Of a stretch of 64,000 bases of DNA, positions 52,637 to 60,842 are shown in pieces (the first letter of the stretch is position 1; each line of letters opens with the position of its first letter). The stretch is taken from NCBI GenBank assembly GCA_050299335.1, contig JBNKVT010000031.1, forward strand, positions 1-64,000, given 5' to 3'. The position numbers and the translations under genes are program-made. Source of the DNA: JBNKVT01 sp050299335 (GTDB lineage: Bacteria; Pseudomonadota; Alphaproteobacteria; Rhodobacterales; Rhodobacteraceae). The notes under the pieces were generated by a model. The model saw nothing but the letters and a program-made list of their open reading frames with translations, searched no databases and was not told where the DNA came from.

Positions 52637-53347
52637 TCACATCACGCTCTTCTGCAGCGCCACCAACTCGTCCACACCCTTTTCGGCCAGATCGAGAAGC
52701 ACCCCCAGTTGGTCCCGCGAAAACGGCGCCCCCTCGGCCGAGCCCTGCACCTCGATCAGCCCCCTCTTCCCAGTCATGACAAAATTCGCATCCGTCCCGG
52801 CCTGACTGTCCTCGGCATAATCCAGATCCAGCACCGGCTGCCCGGCATAGATCCCGCAACTCACCGCCGCCACATGATCGACCAGCGGATCGTTCTTGAT
52901 ATCCCCGGCCTTCATCAGCCTGTTCACCGCCAGCCTCAGCGCGATCCACCCCCCGGTGATCGAGGCACAGCGCGTGCCGCCATCGGCCTGCAGCACGTCG
53001 CAATCGACGGTGATCTGCCGCTCGCCCAGCGCCACCCGGTCAATCCCGGCCCTCAGGGACCGCCCGATCAGCCGCTGAATCTCGACCGTTCGCCCCCCCT
53101 GTTTGCCCGAGGCCGCCTCCCGCCGGTTCCGCGACGTCGTCGCCCGCGGCAGCATCCCGTATTCCGCCGTCACCCAGCCAAGCCCCGACCCTTTCAGAAA
53201 CGGCGGCACCCGCTCTTCCAGCGAGGCGGTGCAGATCACGTGCGTGTCGCCGATCCGGATCAGGCACGACCCTTCGGCATGTTTCACGATCCCGGTCTCG
53301 ACCGAAATCTCCCGCATCTGGTCAGTGGCTCTTCCCGAAGGGCGCAT
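52637..53347 (-). CDS. rph: Ribonuclease PH
   Basis: A 236-residue phosphorolytic exoribonuclease that trims tRNA 3' ends. It starts MRPSGRATDQMREI and shows GDTHVICTASLEERVPPF, GWVTAEYGMLPRATTSRNRREAASGKQGGRTVEIQRLIGRSLRA with the phosphate-binding arginines, DCDVLQADGGTRCASITG, and LDLDYAEDSQAGTDANFVMTG. ATG 53347 has AGAGGAGATT in front; the frame extends 12 codons further without similarity. It is divergent from hrcA with a 139-base shared regulatory region, a classic arrangement. Confidence 0.96.
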   Translation of the reverse strand: MRPSGRATDQMREISVETGIVKHAEGSCLIRIGDTHVICTASLEERVPPFLKGSGLGWVTAEYGMLPRATTSRNRREAASGKQGGRTVEIQRLIGRSLRAGIDRVALGERQITVDCDVLQADGGTRCASITGGWIALRLAVNRLMKAGDIKNDPLVDHVAAVSCGIYAGQPVLDLDYAEDSQAGTDANFVMTGKRGLIEVQGSAEGAPFSRDQLGVLLDLAEKGVDELVALQKSVM

Positions 53348-53414
53348 TGCAATCTCCTCTAGCTGCCCGCGCCTCATATCCAACTCCGGACCCGCCGTAA
53401 ACTATACCGGCAAT

Positions 53415-53443
53415 TGACCCCGCGTTCTCCCGCCCCTAGATTC
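53415..53443 (+). promoter_or_regulatory. Sigma-70-like promoter of hrcA-grpE
   Basis: TTGACC (53415-53420), a 17-base spacer and TAGATT (53438-53443), 43 bases before the hrcA ATG. I looked for the CIRCE operator (TTAGCACTC/GAGTGCTAA) that HrcA binds and did not find it here, so hrcA may not repress itself. Confidence 0.5.
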
Positions 53444-53486
53444 CCCTCTTGCGGCGTCCACATAAGTAACCCGATTTGCCCCGGAC

Positions 53487-54560
53487 ATGAGCCAACCATC
53501 GACCAACCTGTCAGACATGAACGAGCGTAGCCGCGAGGTCTTCCGCCTCATCGTCGAATCCTATCTCGACACCGGAGAACCCGTCGGCTCGCGCACCCTG
53601 ACCCGCGCCATGTCCGAATCGGTCTCCCCGGCCACGGTCCGCAACACCATGCAGGATCTTGAATTTCTCGGCCTGCTTGCCAGCCCCCATATCTCCGCCG
53701 GTCGCATCCCCACCGAGCTCGGCCTCCGGCTCTTCGTCGACGGTATCATGCAGATCGGCGACATCACCGAGACCGAACGCGCCGAGATCGAACGCGGCCT
53801 CGATGACGATGCCGACGGCATCCCGGCCATGCTCGACCGCGCCGGCTCGCTGCTCTCAGGCCTCACCCGTTCGGCCAGCCTGGTGCTGGTCCCCCGAACC
53901 GAAGCCGAGATCAAACATATCGAGTTCATCTCCCTGTCCCCCGACCGCGCCCTCGTCGTCCTCGTCACCGCCGATGGCCAGGTCGAAAACCGCCTCTTCG
54001 CCCCGCCCAAGGGTATCACGCCCTCGGCCCTGCGCGAGGCAGCCAATTTCCTCAACGCCATTCTTGCCGGCAAATCCGTCTCCGACCTGCGCCAGACCGT
54101 CCAGGCCGAGATCGAGACCCACCGCCGCGAACTGGACCGCCTCGCCGCCGAGCTGGTCGAACAGGGCCTCGCCGTCTGGGCCGACAAGGAGGGGGATGAT
54201 GTCGACCGGTTGATCGTCCGCGGCCGCTCCAACCTCATCGGCCCGGAAGCCCGCCAGGAGGATCTCGACCGTATCCGCGAACTTTTCGACGACCTCGAAC
54301 GCAAGCGCGACGTTGCCCAGCTGATCGACCTGACCGAACAAGGCGAGGGCGTGCGCATCTTCATCGGCTCGGAGAACAAACTTTTTTCACTTTCCGGTTC
54401 CTCTCTGGTGGTCTCTCCCTATATGAACGCGGAACGAAAAATTATCGGAGCCGTCGGCGTCATCGGCCCGACCCGCCAGAATTACGGACGGATCGTGCCC
54501 ATCGTCGACTATACCGCCCAGCTGGTCGGCCGGATGATCTCCCGCGGCTCCATGCGATAG
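53487..54560 (+). CDS. hrcA: Heat-inducible transcription repressor HrcA
   Basis: A 357-residue repressor that binds CIRCE elements, usually upstream of groESL. The winged-helix N-terminus is MNERSREVFRLIVESYLDTGEPVGSRTLTRAMSESVSPATVRNTMQDLEFLGLLASPHISAGRIPTELG in outline, the strongest family signature. The C-terminal GAF-like domain has RIFIGSENKLFSLSGSSLVVSPY and IGAVGVIGPTRQNYGRIVPIVDYTAQLV. grpE follows after 14 bases in the same operon, as in many alphaproteobacteria. A second ATG (53517) is possible as start. Confidence 0.95.
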   Translation: MSQPSTNLSDMNERSREVFRLIVESYLDTGEPVGSRTLTRAMSESVSPATVRNTMQDLEFLGLLASPHISAGRIPTELGLRLFVDGIMQIGDITETERAEIERGLDDDADGIPAMLDRAGSLLSGLTRSASLVLVPRTEAEIKHIEFISLSPDRALVVLVTADGQVENRLFAPPKGITPSALREAANFLNAILAGKSVSDLRQTVQAEIETHRRELDRLAAELVEQGLAVWADKEGDDVDRLIVRGRSNLIGPEARQEDLDRIRELFDDLERKRDVAQLIDLTEQGEGVRIFIGSENKLFSLSGSSLVVSPYMNAERKIIGAVGVIGPTRQNYGRIVPIVDYTAQLVGRMISRGSMR

Positions 54561-54574
54561 ACAAGGACTGAATG

Positions 54575-55168
54575 ATGGCGCGTGAAAACGAGACGGACGA
54601 CGAGGAGAACCTGTTTCTCGACGACCCCGAAGCGCTCGAGGAAGAGGCGATGGAGGAAATCTCGGAAGACGATATCGAGATCGACCACCTCCGCGCCGAG
54701 AACGAGGAACTCAAGGACCGCCTCCTGCGCGCCTTGGCCGAGAACGAGAACTTCCGCAAACGGGCAGAACGCGACCGCCGCGATGCCGAACTTTACGGCG
54801 GCGTCCGCCTCGCCCGCGATCTCTTGTCGGTCTACGACAATCTCGGCCGGGCGCTGGAAACGATCACCGACGAGCTGCGCAAATCCGAACCCGGCCTCGC
54901 CGAAGGTATCGAACTGACCCAGAAAGAGCTGATCGCGACATTCCAGAAACACAAGATCGAGAAGATCGATCCCGAGATCGGTGAAAAATTCGACCCCAAC
55001 ATGCATCAGGCCATGTTCGAGGCCCCGATCCCGGACCAGCCCGCCGGATCGATCATCCAGGTGATGGTCCCGGGATTCGCCATCGGCGAGCGGCTGCTGC
55101 GGGCGGCGCAGGTCGGGGTATCCTCGGGCGGCGGGGCCAGCGCTCGGGCGGGCGAAGGTTCGGAGTAA
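54575..55168 (+). CDS. grpE: Co-chaperone GrpE
   Basis: A 197-residue nucleotide exchange factor for DnaK. An acidic N-terminal region precedes a long coiled coil (HLRAENEELKDRLLRALAENENFRKRAERDRRDAELYG in outline, residues 38-75). A four-helix part ends in the beta-wing with EKIDPEIGEKFDPNMHQAMFEAP, GSIIQVMVPGFAIGERLLRAAQVGV. Two adjacent ATGs (54572, 54575) exist; AAGGA spacing favours the second. The gene ends in a Gly/Ser-rich tail and faces mutS across a repeat-filled gap. Confidence 0.95.
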   Translation: MARENETDDEENLFLDDPEALEEEAMEEISEDDIEIDHLRAENEELKDRLLRALAENENFRKRAERDRRDAELYGGVRLARDLLSVYDNLGRALETITDELRKSEPGLAEGIELTQKELIATFQKHKIEKIDPEIGEKFDPNMHQAMFEAPIPDQPAGSIIQVMVPGFAIGERLLRAAQVGVSSGGGASARAGEGSE

Positions 55169-55212
55169 TCCCAGGTTTTTCGCCCCGCAGCGCGGGACGA
55201 CTCGCGGGGGGT

Positions 55213-55257
55213 GAGGAGGATCAGAAAACGCTCCAGTGGAGCGTTTTCCCGACGAAC
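55213..55257 (-). repeat. 47-bp hairpin element, copy inside convergent-gap repeat
   Basis: On the minus strand it reads GTCGGGAAAACGCTCC, then ACTGGAGCG, then TTTTCTGATCCTCCT. It matches 61503-61549 at most positions, with paired stem substitutions. Copy A of the surrounding repeat lacks it, so it is a separate insertion. Confidence 0.7.
55224..55248. terminator. Bidirectional terminator-like hairpin between grpE and mutS
   Basis: GAAAACGCTCCA (55224-55235) and TGGAGCGTTTTC (55237-55248) form a perfect 12-bp stem with one loop base. Four Ts follow the GC part on either strand, so it could end both the grpE and mutS transcripts. Confidence 0.65.
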
Positions 55258-55336
55258 GCCCCCGTCGCCATTGTCGCTTGGACCAATGGCGCAAACAATG
55301 TCGACCCCCCAGAGTATTTGCAAGAAGGAGAAGCGA

Positions 55337-57994
55337 CTAAGGCTTGTTGTTGAGTTTCTCGCGCAATTCATAAATCAGCGCCAGCGCATCTTTCGGCGAC
55401 AATTCGTCCGGGTGAACCGAGCCGAGCATTGCCTCAATCTCGGATTCGTTCCGCTTCTCCTGAACCGGTGCGGGCGCTACATTGAACAACGGCAGATCGT
55501 CGATCAACGCCTTCGCCTTGCCGCCGCCCTCCCGGTCCCCCTGTTCCAGCTGTTCCAATATCGACCGCGCCCGCTCTACCACCGGCTTCGGCAACCCCGC
55601 CAGCCGCGCCACCTGCACCCCGTAGGAACGGTCCGCCGCCCCCTCGCGCACCTCATGCAGGAAGACAACGTCGCCCTCCCATTCCCGCACCGCCACCGTG
55701 GCGTTTTTAAGCCCCTCCAGCCGTCCGGCAAGCACTGTCATCTCGTGGTAATGCGTTGCGAACAGCGCCCGGCAGCCATTCACGTCATGCAGATGCTCCA
55801 GCGTCGCCCAGGCGATCGACAGCCCGTCATAGGTCGCCGTCCCCCGCCCGATCTCGTCGAGGATCACCAGCGCCCGTGGTCCCGCCTGGTTCAGGATCGC
55901 CGCCGTTTCCACCATCTCGACCATGAAGGTCGACTGCCCCCGCGCCAGATCGTCCGAGGCGCCGACCCGGGAAAACACCTGATCCACCACCCCGATCCGC
56001 GCCGCCGAGGCGGGAACGAAACTCCCCATCTGCGCCAGCAAGGCAATCAGCGCGTTCTGCCGCAGGAAGGTCGATTTCCCCGCCATGTTCGGTCCCGTCA
56101 GCAACCAGATCGGACAGGCCCCGCCATCCGCCGAAAGGTCGCAATCGTTGGCCACGAACCCGGCCCCGCCCGCCTGCCTCAGCGCCCGCTCCACCACCGG
56201 ATGCCGCCCGCCTTCGATCCGGAAGGCCCGGTCCGAGCGCATCTCCGGCCGCGTCCACCCCTCGCCCACTGCCAGGTCGGCCAGAGCTGCCGCCAGATCG
56301 ATCTCGGCCAGCGCCTTCGCCGCCAGCGAAATCGGTCCTGACCGCTCCAGAACCGCCGCCCTCAATTCCCCGAAAATCCGCTTCTCGATCTCCAGTGCAT
56401 GATCCCCGGCATTGAGAATGCGCGTCTCCATCTCGGACAGTTCGACGGTCGTGAACCGCACCTGGTTGGCTGTGGTCTGGCGATGGATAAAGGTCTCTGA
56501 CAGGGGCTCCGATGTCATCTTTCCGGCATGTCCAGCCGGGGTCTCGATGAAATACCCAAGCACGTTATTATGCTTGATCTTCAAGGCGTTGATCCCGGTC
56601 ACCTTGGCATATTCCGCCTGCTTCCCGGCAATCACCCCCCGCCCCTCGTCCCTCAGCTTCCGGGCCTCGTCCAGCTCCGCGTCATAGCCCGCCGCGACGA
56701 ACCCCCCGTCCCGCGCCAGCAAAGGCGGCTCGGCCACCAGCGCCGAACCCAGCAGAGACATCAGTTCTTCATGCCCGACCAGATCACCCCGCGCCCCAGC
56801 CAGCAATTCCGGCAACTCCGCCTCCTCCAGCCGCCGCGCCATCGCATCCGCCTGCGCCAGCCCGTCCCGCAGCGCCGCCAGATCGCGAGGCCCGCCCCGA
56901 TCCAGCGCCAGCCGCGACAGCGCCCGCTCGATATCCGGCACATTCCTCAGATCGTCGCGCAGATCAGTTGCCAGTCCCCGGTTCTCAGTCGCAAAAGCCA
57001 CCCCGTCGTGCCGCGCCGCGATCACGCCAAGATCGGTCGATGGCGAGGTCAGCCGCAATTCCAGCAACCGCGCCCCCGCCCCGGTGATCGTCCGGTCAAC
57101 CGCCTGCAGCAGCGACCCCTCGCGTCCCCCTGACAGCGACCGCGTCAGTTCCAGATTGCGCCGCGTCGCCGCGTCGATCTGCACCACCCCGCCCGCCGCC
57201 TCCACCACCGGCGGCCGCAGCAATGGCAGCTTGCCGCGCTGCGTCAGGTCGAGATAATCGACGATCCCGCCAAGGGCCGCCAGCAACACCCGCGAGAAAC
57301 TCCCGAACGAATCCAGAGACTTCACCCGGTACAACCCACAGAGCCGTTCCCGCGCCCCATCACTGTCGAAACTCGCCCGCGCCAGCGGCGTCACCGTGAT
57401 CCCGTAGCCCTCGGCCAGCGGCTCGATCTCGTCGCGCAGCCCCTCCGGCACTAGCAACTCGCTCGGAGCGATCCGCGCCAGCATCGGCCCCAGCCCCGAC
57501 CGCGCGCAGTCCGTCACCACCACATCCCCGGTCGACACATCGACCCAGCCCAGCGCCCCCTCGCCCCTGATCTCGGCAAATGCGGCCAGGAAATTGTGCC
57601 GCCGCGCCTCAAGCAAAGCATCCTCGGTCAGCGTCCCCGGGGTGACCAGCCGCACCACGTCCCGCTTCACCACCGATTTCGAGCCGCGCTTCTTCGCCTC
57701 CTCGGGGCTTTCCATCTGCTCGCAGACCGCTACCCGGAACCCCTTGCGGATCAGCGTCAGCAGATACCCCTCGGCGGCATGATGCGGCACCCCGCACATG
57801 GCGATATCCTCGCCCAGATGTTTGCCCCGCTTGGTCAGCGCGATATCGAGGGCCGCCGCCGCCGCCTCGGCATCACCGAAGAACATCTCGTAGAAATCGC
57901 CCATGCGATAGAACAGGAGCGCATCCGGATAGCGCCCCTTCACCTCGAGATATTGCGCCATCATCGGCGTCACATTGGGATTGCTCTCTGCCAC
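55337..57994 (-). CDS. mutS: DNA mismatch repair protein MutS
   Basis: An 885-residue mismatch-recognition ATPase. The N-terminal domain has TPMMAQYLEVK and RMGDFYEMFFGDA with the mismatch-probing Phe-x-Glu, and CGVPHHA. The lever and clamp region spans about 260-560. The ATPase has Walker A GPNMAGKSTFLRQ, SRVGASDDLARGQSTFMVEM and Walker B LVILDEIGRGTATYDG. The C-terminus includes a short dimer/beta-clamp tail (DELSPKDALALIYELREKLN). I prefer GTG at 57994, preceded by GGGGAG and giving MAESNPNVTPMM; the ATG at 58030 would add 12 unrelated residues. It is divergent from maeB. Confidence 0.95.
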   Translation of the reverse strand: MAESNPNVTPMMAQYLEVKGRYPDALLFYRMGDFYEMFFGDAEAAAAALDIALTKRGKHLGEDIAMCGVPHHAAEGYLLTLIRKGFRVAVCEQMESPEEAKKRGSKSVVKRDVVRLVTPGTLTEDALLEARRHNFLAAFAEIRGEGALGWVDVSTGDVVVTDCARSGLGPMLARIAPSELLVPEGLRDEIEPLAEGYGITVTPLARASFDSDGARERLCGLYRVKSLDSFGSFSRVLLAALGGIVDYLDLTQRGKLPLLRPPVVEAAGGVVQIDAATRRNLELTRSLSGGREGSLLQAVDRTITGAGARLLELRLTSPSTDLGVIAARHDGVAFATENRGLATDLRDDLRNVPDIERALSRLALDRGGPRDLAALRDGLAQADAMARRLEEAELPELLAGARGDLVGHEELMSLLGSALVAEPPLLARDGGFVAAGYDAELDEARKLRDEGRGVIAGKQAEYAKVTGINALKIKHNNVLGYFIETPAGHAGKMTSEPLSETFIHRQTTANQVRFTTVELSEMETRILNAGDHALEIEKRIFGELRAAVLERSGPISLAAKALAEIDLAAALADLAVGEGWTRPEMRSDRAFRIEGGRHPVVERALRQAGGAGFVANDCDLSADGGACPIWLLTGPNMAGKSTFLRQNALIALLAQMGSFVPASAARIGVVDQVFSRVGASDDLARGQSTFMVEMVETAAILNQAGPRALVILDEIGRGTATYDGLSIAWATLEHLHDVNGCRALFATHYHEMTVLAGRLEGLKNATVAVREWEGDVVFLHEVREGAADRSYGVQVARLAGLPKPVVERARSILEQLEQGDREGGGKAKALIDDLPLFNVAPAPVQEKRNESEIEAMLGSVHPDELSPKDALALIYELREKLNNKP

Positions 57995-58118
57995 AAGGCT
58001 CCCCTGCCTGAACGGGCGAAACCTACACATTGGTCAGGAGAGGGAAAAGGGGCAGATATGGTTGTGCGGGTGGAAAACGCCCTCTAGGATCGCCGTAAAA
58101 TCCCTGGGGAGGGCGCAG

Positions 58119-60377
58119 ATGCCTACGAAGAACCGGTTTACCGATGACGAGGCGCTGGCCTATCACCTGGAACCGAAACCCGGCAAGCTGGAGGTTACCG
58201 CCTCGGTACCGATGGCGACCCAGCGCGACCTGTCCCTGGCCTATTCGCCGGGCGTCGCCGTGCCAGTCCAGGCCATCGCCGACGATCCGGGCGCGGCTTA
58301 CGACTACACGACCAAGGGCAACATGGTGGCGGTGATCTCGAACGGCACCGCGATCCTCGGCATGGGCAATCTCGGGGCGCTGGCCTCGAAACCGGTGATG
58401 GAAGGCAAGGCGGCACTATACAAGCGGTTCGCCGATGTCAACGCTGTCGATATCGAGCTGGAAACCGAGGACACCGACGCCTTCATCAACGCGGTCAAGC
58501 TGATGGGTCCAACCTTTGGCGGGATCAACCTCGAAGACATCAAGGCCCCGGAATGCTTCATCATCGAGCAGCAGCTGAAAGAGCTGATGGACATCCCGGT
58601 CTTCCATGACGACCAGCACGGCACGGCAGTGATCTGTGCCGCCGGGCTGATCAACGCGCTGCATATCACCGGCAAGAATATTGGCAATTGCAAGATTGTC
58701 CTCAATGGTGCCGGGGCGGCGGGGATTGCCTGTATCGAGCTTCTGAAGGCGATGGGCGCAAAACACGAGAACTGCATCACCTGCGACACCAAGGGCGTGA
58801 TCTGGAAGGGCCGGACCGATGGCATGAACCAGTGGAAATCGGCCCATGCGGTCGAAACCGATGCCCGGACGCTGGAAGAGGCGATGGACGGTGCCGATGT
58901 GTTCCTCGGCGTCTCGGCCAAGGGGGCGGTGACCGCGAAAATGGTCGAGGCGATGGCCCCGAATCCGGTGATTTTCGCCATGGCCAACCCCGATCCCGAA
59001 ATCACGCCGGAAGAGGCGGCGGAAGTCCGCGACGATGTCATCATGGCCACCGGCCGCTCGGACTATCCCAACCAGGTCAACAACGTGCTCGGCTTTCCCT
59101 ATCTTTTCCGGGGGGCGCTAGACGTCCATGCCCGCGCCATCAACGACGAGATGAAAATCGCCTGTGCCGAGGCGCTTGCGGCACTGGCCCGCGAGGACGT
59201 TCCCGATGAGGTCGCCATGGCTTACGGGCGGAAGCTGACCTTCGGCCCCGACTACATCATCCCCACCCCCTTCGATCCCCGCCTCATCCACGTCATCCCG
59301 CCCGCCGTCGCCAAGGCCGGCATGGATACTGGCGTCGCCCGCCGTCCGATCATCGACATGGAGGCCTATGAACATACGCTCAAGGCCCGGCTCGATCCGA
59401 CCGCGACCACGCTTCAGGCGCTCTATACCCGCGCGCGCGCCGAGCAGGCGAAGATCGTGTTCGCCGAGGGCGATGACGAACGGGTGGTGCGGGCGGCGGT
59501 GGCCTTCAAGCGTTCAGGTCTCGGCCATCCGATCGTGGTTGGTCGCGACGAACAGGTCCGCGAACTGCTCGAATCCGCCGGGATGCCGGAGGCCTATTTC
59601 GAGATCGATATCGTCAACGCGGCGACGATCCCCGATCTGCCGGACTACACCCGCACGCTTTATGCCCGGCTGCAGCGCAAGGGGATGGACCAACGGGATT
59701 GTCATATCCTGGCCTCGCGGGACCGGCATGTGTTCTCGTCGCTGATGGTGGCGCGCGGGGTTGCCGACGGAATGGTGACCGGGGCGACGCGCAAGGCGGC
59801 GCATGTGCTGGCGCTGATAAACCATGTCTTCGATGCCGAGCCCGGGGATGGAGCTGTCGGGATCACGGCGGTGCTTCTCAGGGGCCGGATCGTGCTGATC
59901 GCCGACACGCTGGTCCATGAATGGCCCGAAAAGGAGGACCTCGCCGATATCGCGATCCAGGCTGCCGCCGTTGCCCGCAATCTCGGGCTCGAGCCGCGCG
60001 TGGCCTTCGCCAGTTTCTCCAATTTCGGCTACCCGGTATCCGAGCGCGCGGTGAAGATGGCCGACGCAACCCAGGTTCTGGATGAGCGGGGGGTGGACTT
60101 CGAATATGATGGCGAGATGACCGCCGATGTGGCCCTCAATCCCGAAATCATGAAACAATACCCGTTCTGCCGATTGACCGGTCCGGCGAACATCCTGGTG
60201 GTCCCGGCCCGGCACTCCGCCTCGATCTCGGTGAAGCTGCTTCAGGAACTGGCCGGTGCGACGGTTATCGGCCCGATCCTGTCCGGCGTGGATCGCCCGG
60301 TGCAGCTTTGCTCCACATCATCGACAGTCAACGACATCCTGAATATGGCCGTTATGGCCGCGTGCAAAGTGGGGTGA
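58119..60377 (+). CDS. maeB: NADP-dependent malic enzyme with phosphotransacetylase-like domain (MaeB)
   Basis: A 752-residue MaeB-type enzyme converting malate to pyruvate, CO2 and NADPH. The malic part (1-430) has LAYSPGVAVPV, TKGNMVAVISNGTAILGMGNLGALASKPVMEGKA, HDDQHGTAVICAAGLINAL and the dinucleotide loop NGAGAAGIACIELL. The C-terminal half (about 435-752) is a phosphotransacetylase-like domain (IVFAEGDDERVVRAAVAF, GMVTGATRKAAHVLAL) that in this family is regulatory, binding acetyl-CoA, with no proven catalysis. ATG 58119 follows GGGGAGGG. It is one of the likely anaplerotic/NADPH enzymes of the cell. Confidence 0.94.
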   Translation: MPTKNRFTDDEALAYHLEPKPGKLEVTASVPMATQRDLSLAYSPGVAVPVQAIADDPGAAYDYTTKGNMVAVISNGTAILGMGNLGALASKPVMEGKAALYKRFADVNAVDIELETEDTDAFINAVKLMGPTFGGINLEDIKAPECFIIEQQLKELMDIPVFHDDQHGTAVICAAGLINALHITGKNIGNCKIVLNGAGAAGIACIELLKAMGAKHENCITCDTKGVIWKGRTDGMNQWKSAHAVETDARTLEEAMDGADVFLGVSAKGAVTAKMVEAMAPNPVIFAMANPDPEITPEEAAEVRDDVIMATGRSDYPNQVNNVLGFPYLFRGALDVHARAINDEMKIACAEALAALAREDVPDEVAMAYGRKLTFGPDYIIPTPFDPRLIHVIPPAVAKAGMDTGVARRPIIDMEAYEHTLKARLDPTATTLQALYTRARAEQAKIVFAEGDDERVVRAAVAFKRSGLGHPIVVGRDEQVRELLESAGMPEAYFEIDIVNAATIPDLPDYTRTLYARLQRKGMDQRDCHILASRDRHVFSSLMVARGVADGMVTGATRKAAHVLALINHVFDAEPGDGAVGITAVLLRGRIVLIADTLVHEWPEKEDLADIAIQAAAVARNLGLEPRVAFASFSNFGYPVSERAVKMADATQVLDERGVDFEYDGEMTADVALNPEIMKQYPFCRLTGPANILVVPARHSASISVKLLQELAGATVIGPILSGVDRPVQLCSTSSTVNDILNMAVMAACKVG

Positions 60378-60501
60378 GCGGAGCCCGAAAAACCATCCGG
60401 TGAGGGTGTTTTCAGCCCCCTGGGGCGGTGCATGGAACACCAAGTTTCAGCCGGGACCGGGAAACCACCTCAGAAAACGTGATCGGAAGTCTGTCCCGGA
60501 T

Positions 60502-60547
60502 CCGTTTTCTTCGAAAGAAAACGGCCGAAATTTTTGAAAAATTTCGG
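60502..60547. repeat. Two adjacent perfect hairpins downstream of maeB
   Basis: CCGTTTTCTT/AAGAAAACGG (60502-60511, 60515-60524) is followed at once by CCGAAATTTTT/AAAAATTTCGG (60525-60535, 60537-60547). The second has runs of T and A that would terminate transcription on both strands. They are 125 bases after the maeB stop in a 449-base gap. Confidence 0.8.
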
Positions 60548-60730
60548 CGCCCTCAGACAGTTGCGTGATATTGAATATCTTACTGGACCATCTGCGCCTC
60601 GCGCCGTGAAGATCCTGAATTCGCATTACCTTTCCGAACCCAAGAACCAATAGACCCGGTTTCGCGCAACACGCTCTATGGCATTTTGCGCCAAATCGAA
60701 TTCATTCCTATCCTTGAGACGCATTTGCTA

Positions 60731-60778
60731 GAGCAAAACCGGATCAGATTGAATCAATCTGATCCCAGGATTTTGCTC
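60731..60778. repeat. GANTC-centred hairpin, unit 1
   Basis: Outer arms GAGCAAAA and TTTTGCTC enclose the perfect stem GGATCAGATTG/CAATCTGATCC around AAT. The centre reads TGAATCA, so it contains GANTC, the site of CcrM-type methylation in alphaproteobacteria. Confidence 0.75.
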
Positions 60779-60793
60779 AAACATTTGAATCTA

Positions 60794-60842
60794 GAACAAA
60801 ATTTTTTTCAGACTGATTCAGTCTGAAACGATTTTGGTCCAA
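60794..60842. repeat. GANTC-centred hairpin, unit 2
   Basis: GAACAAAA and ATTTTGGTCC flank the perfect stem TTCAGACTGA/TCAGTCTGAA (60807-60816, 60818-60827). It resembles unit 1 with matched substitutions in the stem and GATTC at the centre. Transposase-like sequence starts right at its right edge. Confidence 0.75.

Larger units (their letters stand above)
55175..55330 (-). repeat. Convergent-gap repeat, copy B
   Basis: Inverted match to copy A (37723-37842). It too fills a gap between convergent genes (grpE and mutS), starting 6 bases after grpE and ending 7 before the mutS stop. Unlike copy A it contains a 45-base hairpin insert at about 55213-55257. Confidence 0.8.

Noticed and set aside
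53348..53486. Possible CIRCE operator upstream of hrcA
   Set aside because: No TTAGCACTC or GAGTGCTAA half-site could be found; only a sigma-70-like promoter is visible.
60378..60840. Bridge-RNA locus of an IS110 element upstream of the transposase
   Set aside because: The transposase is truncated at its 5' end and abuts a hairpin repeat, so the native left end is missing; the hairpins look like independent repeats.
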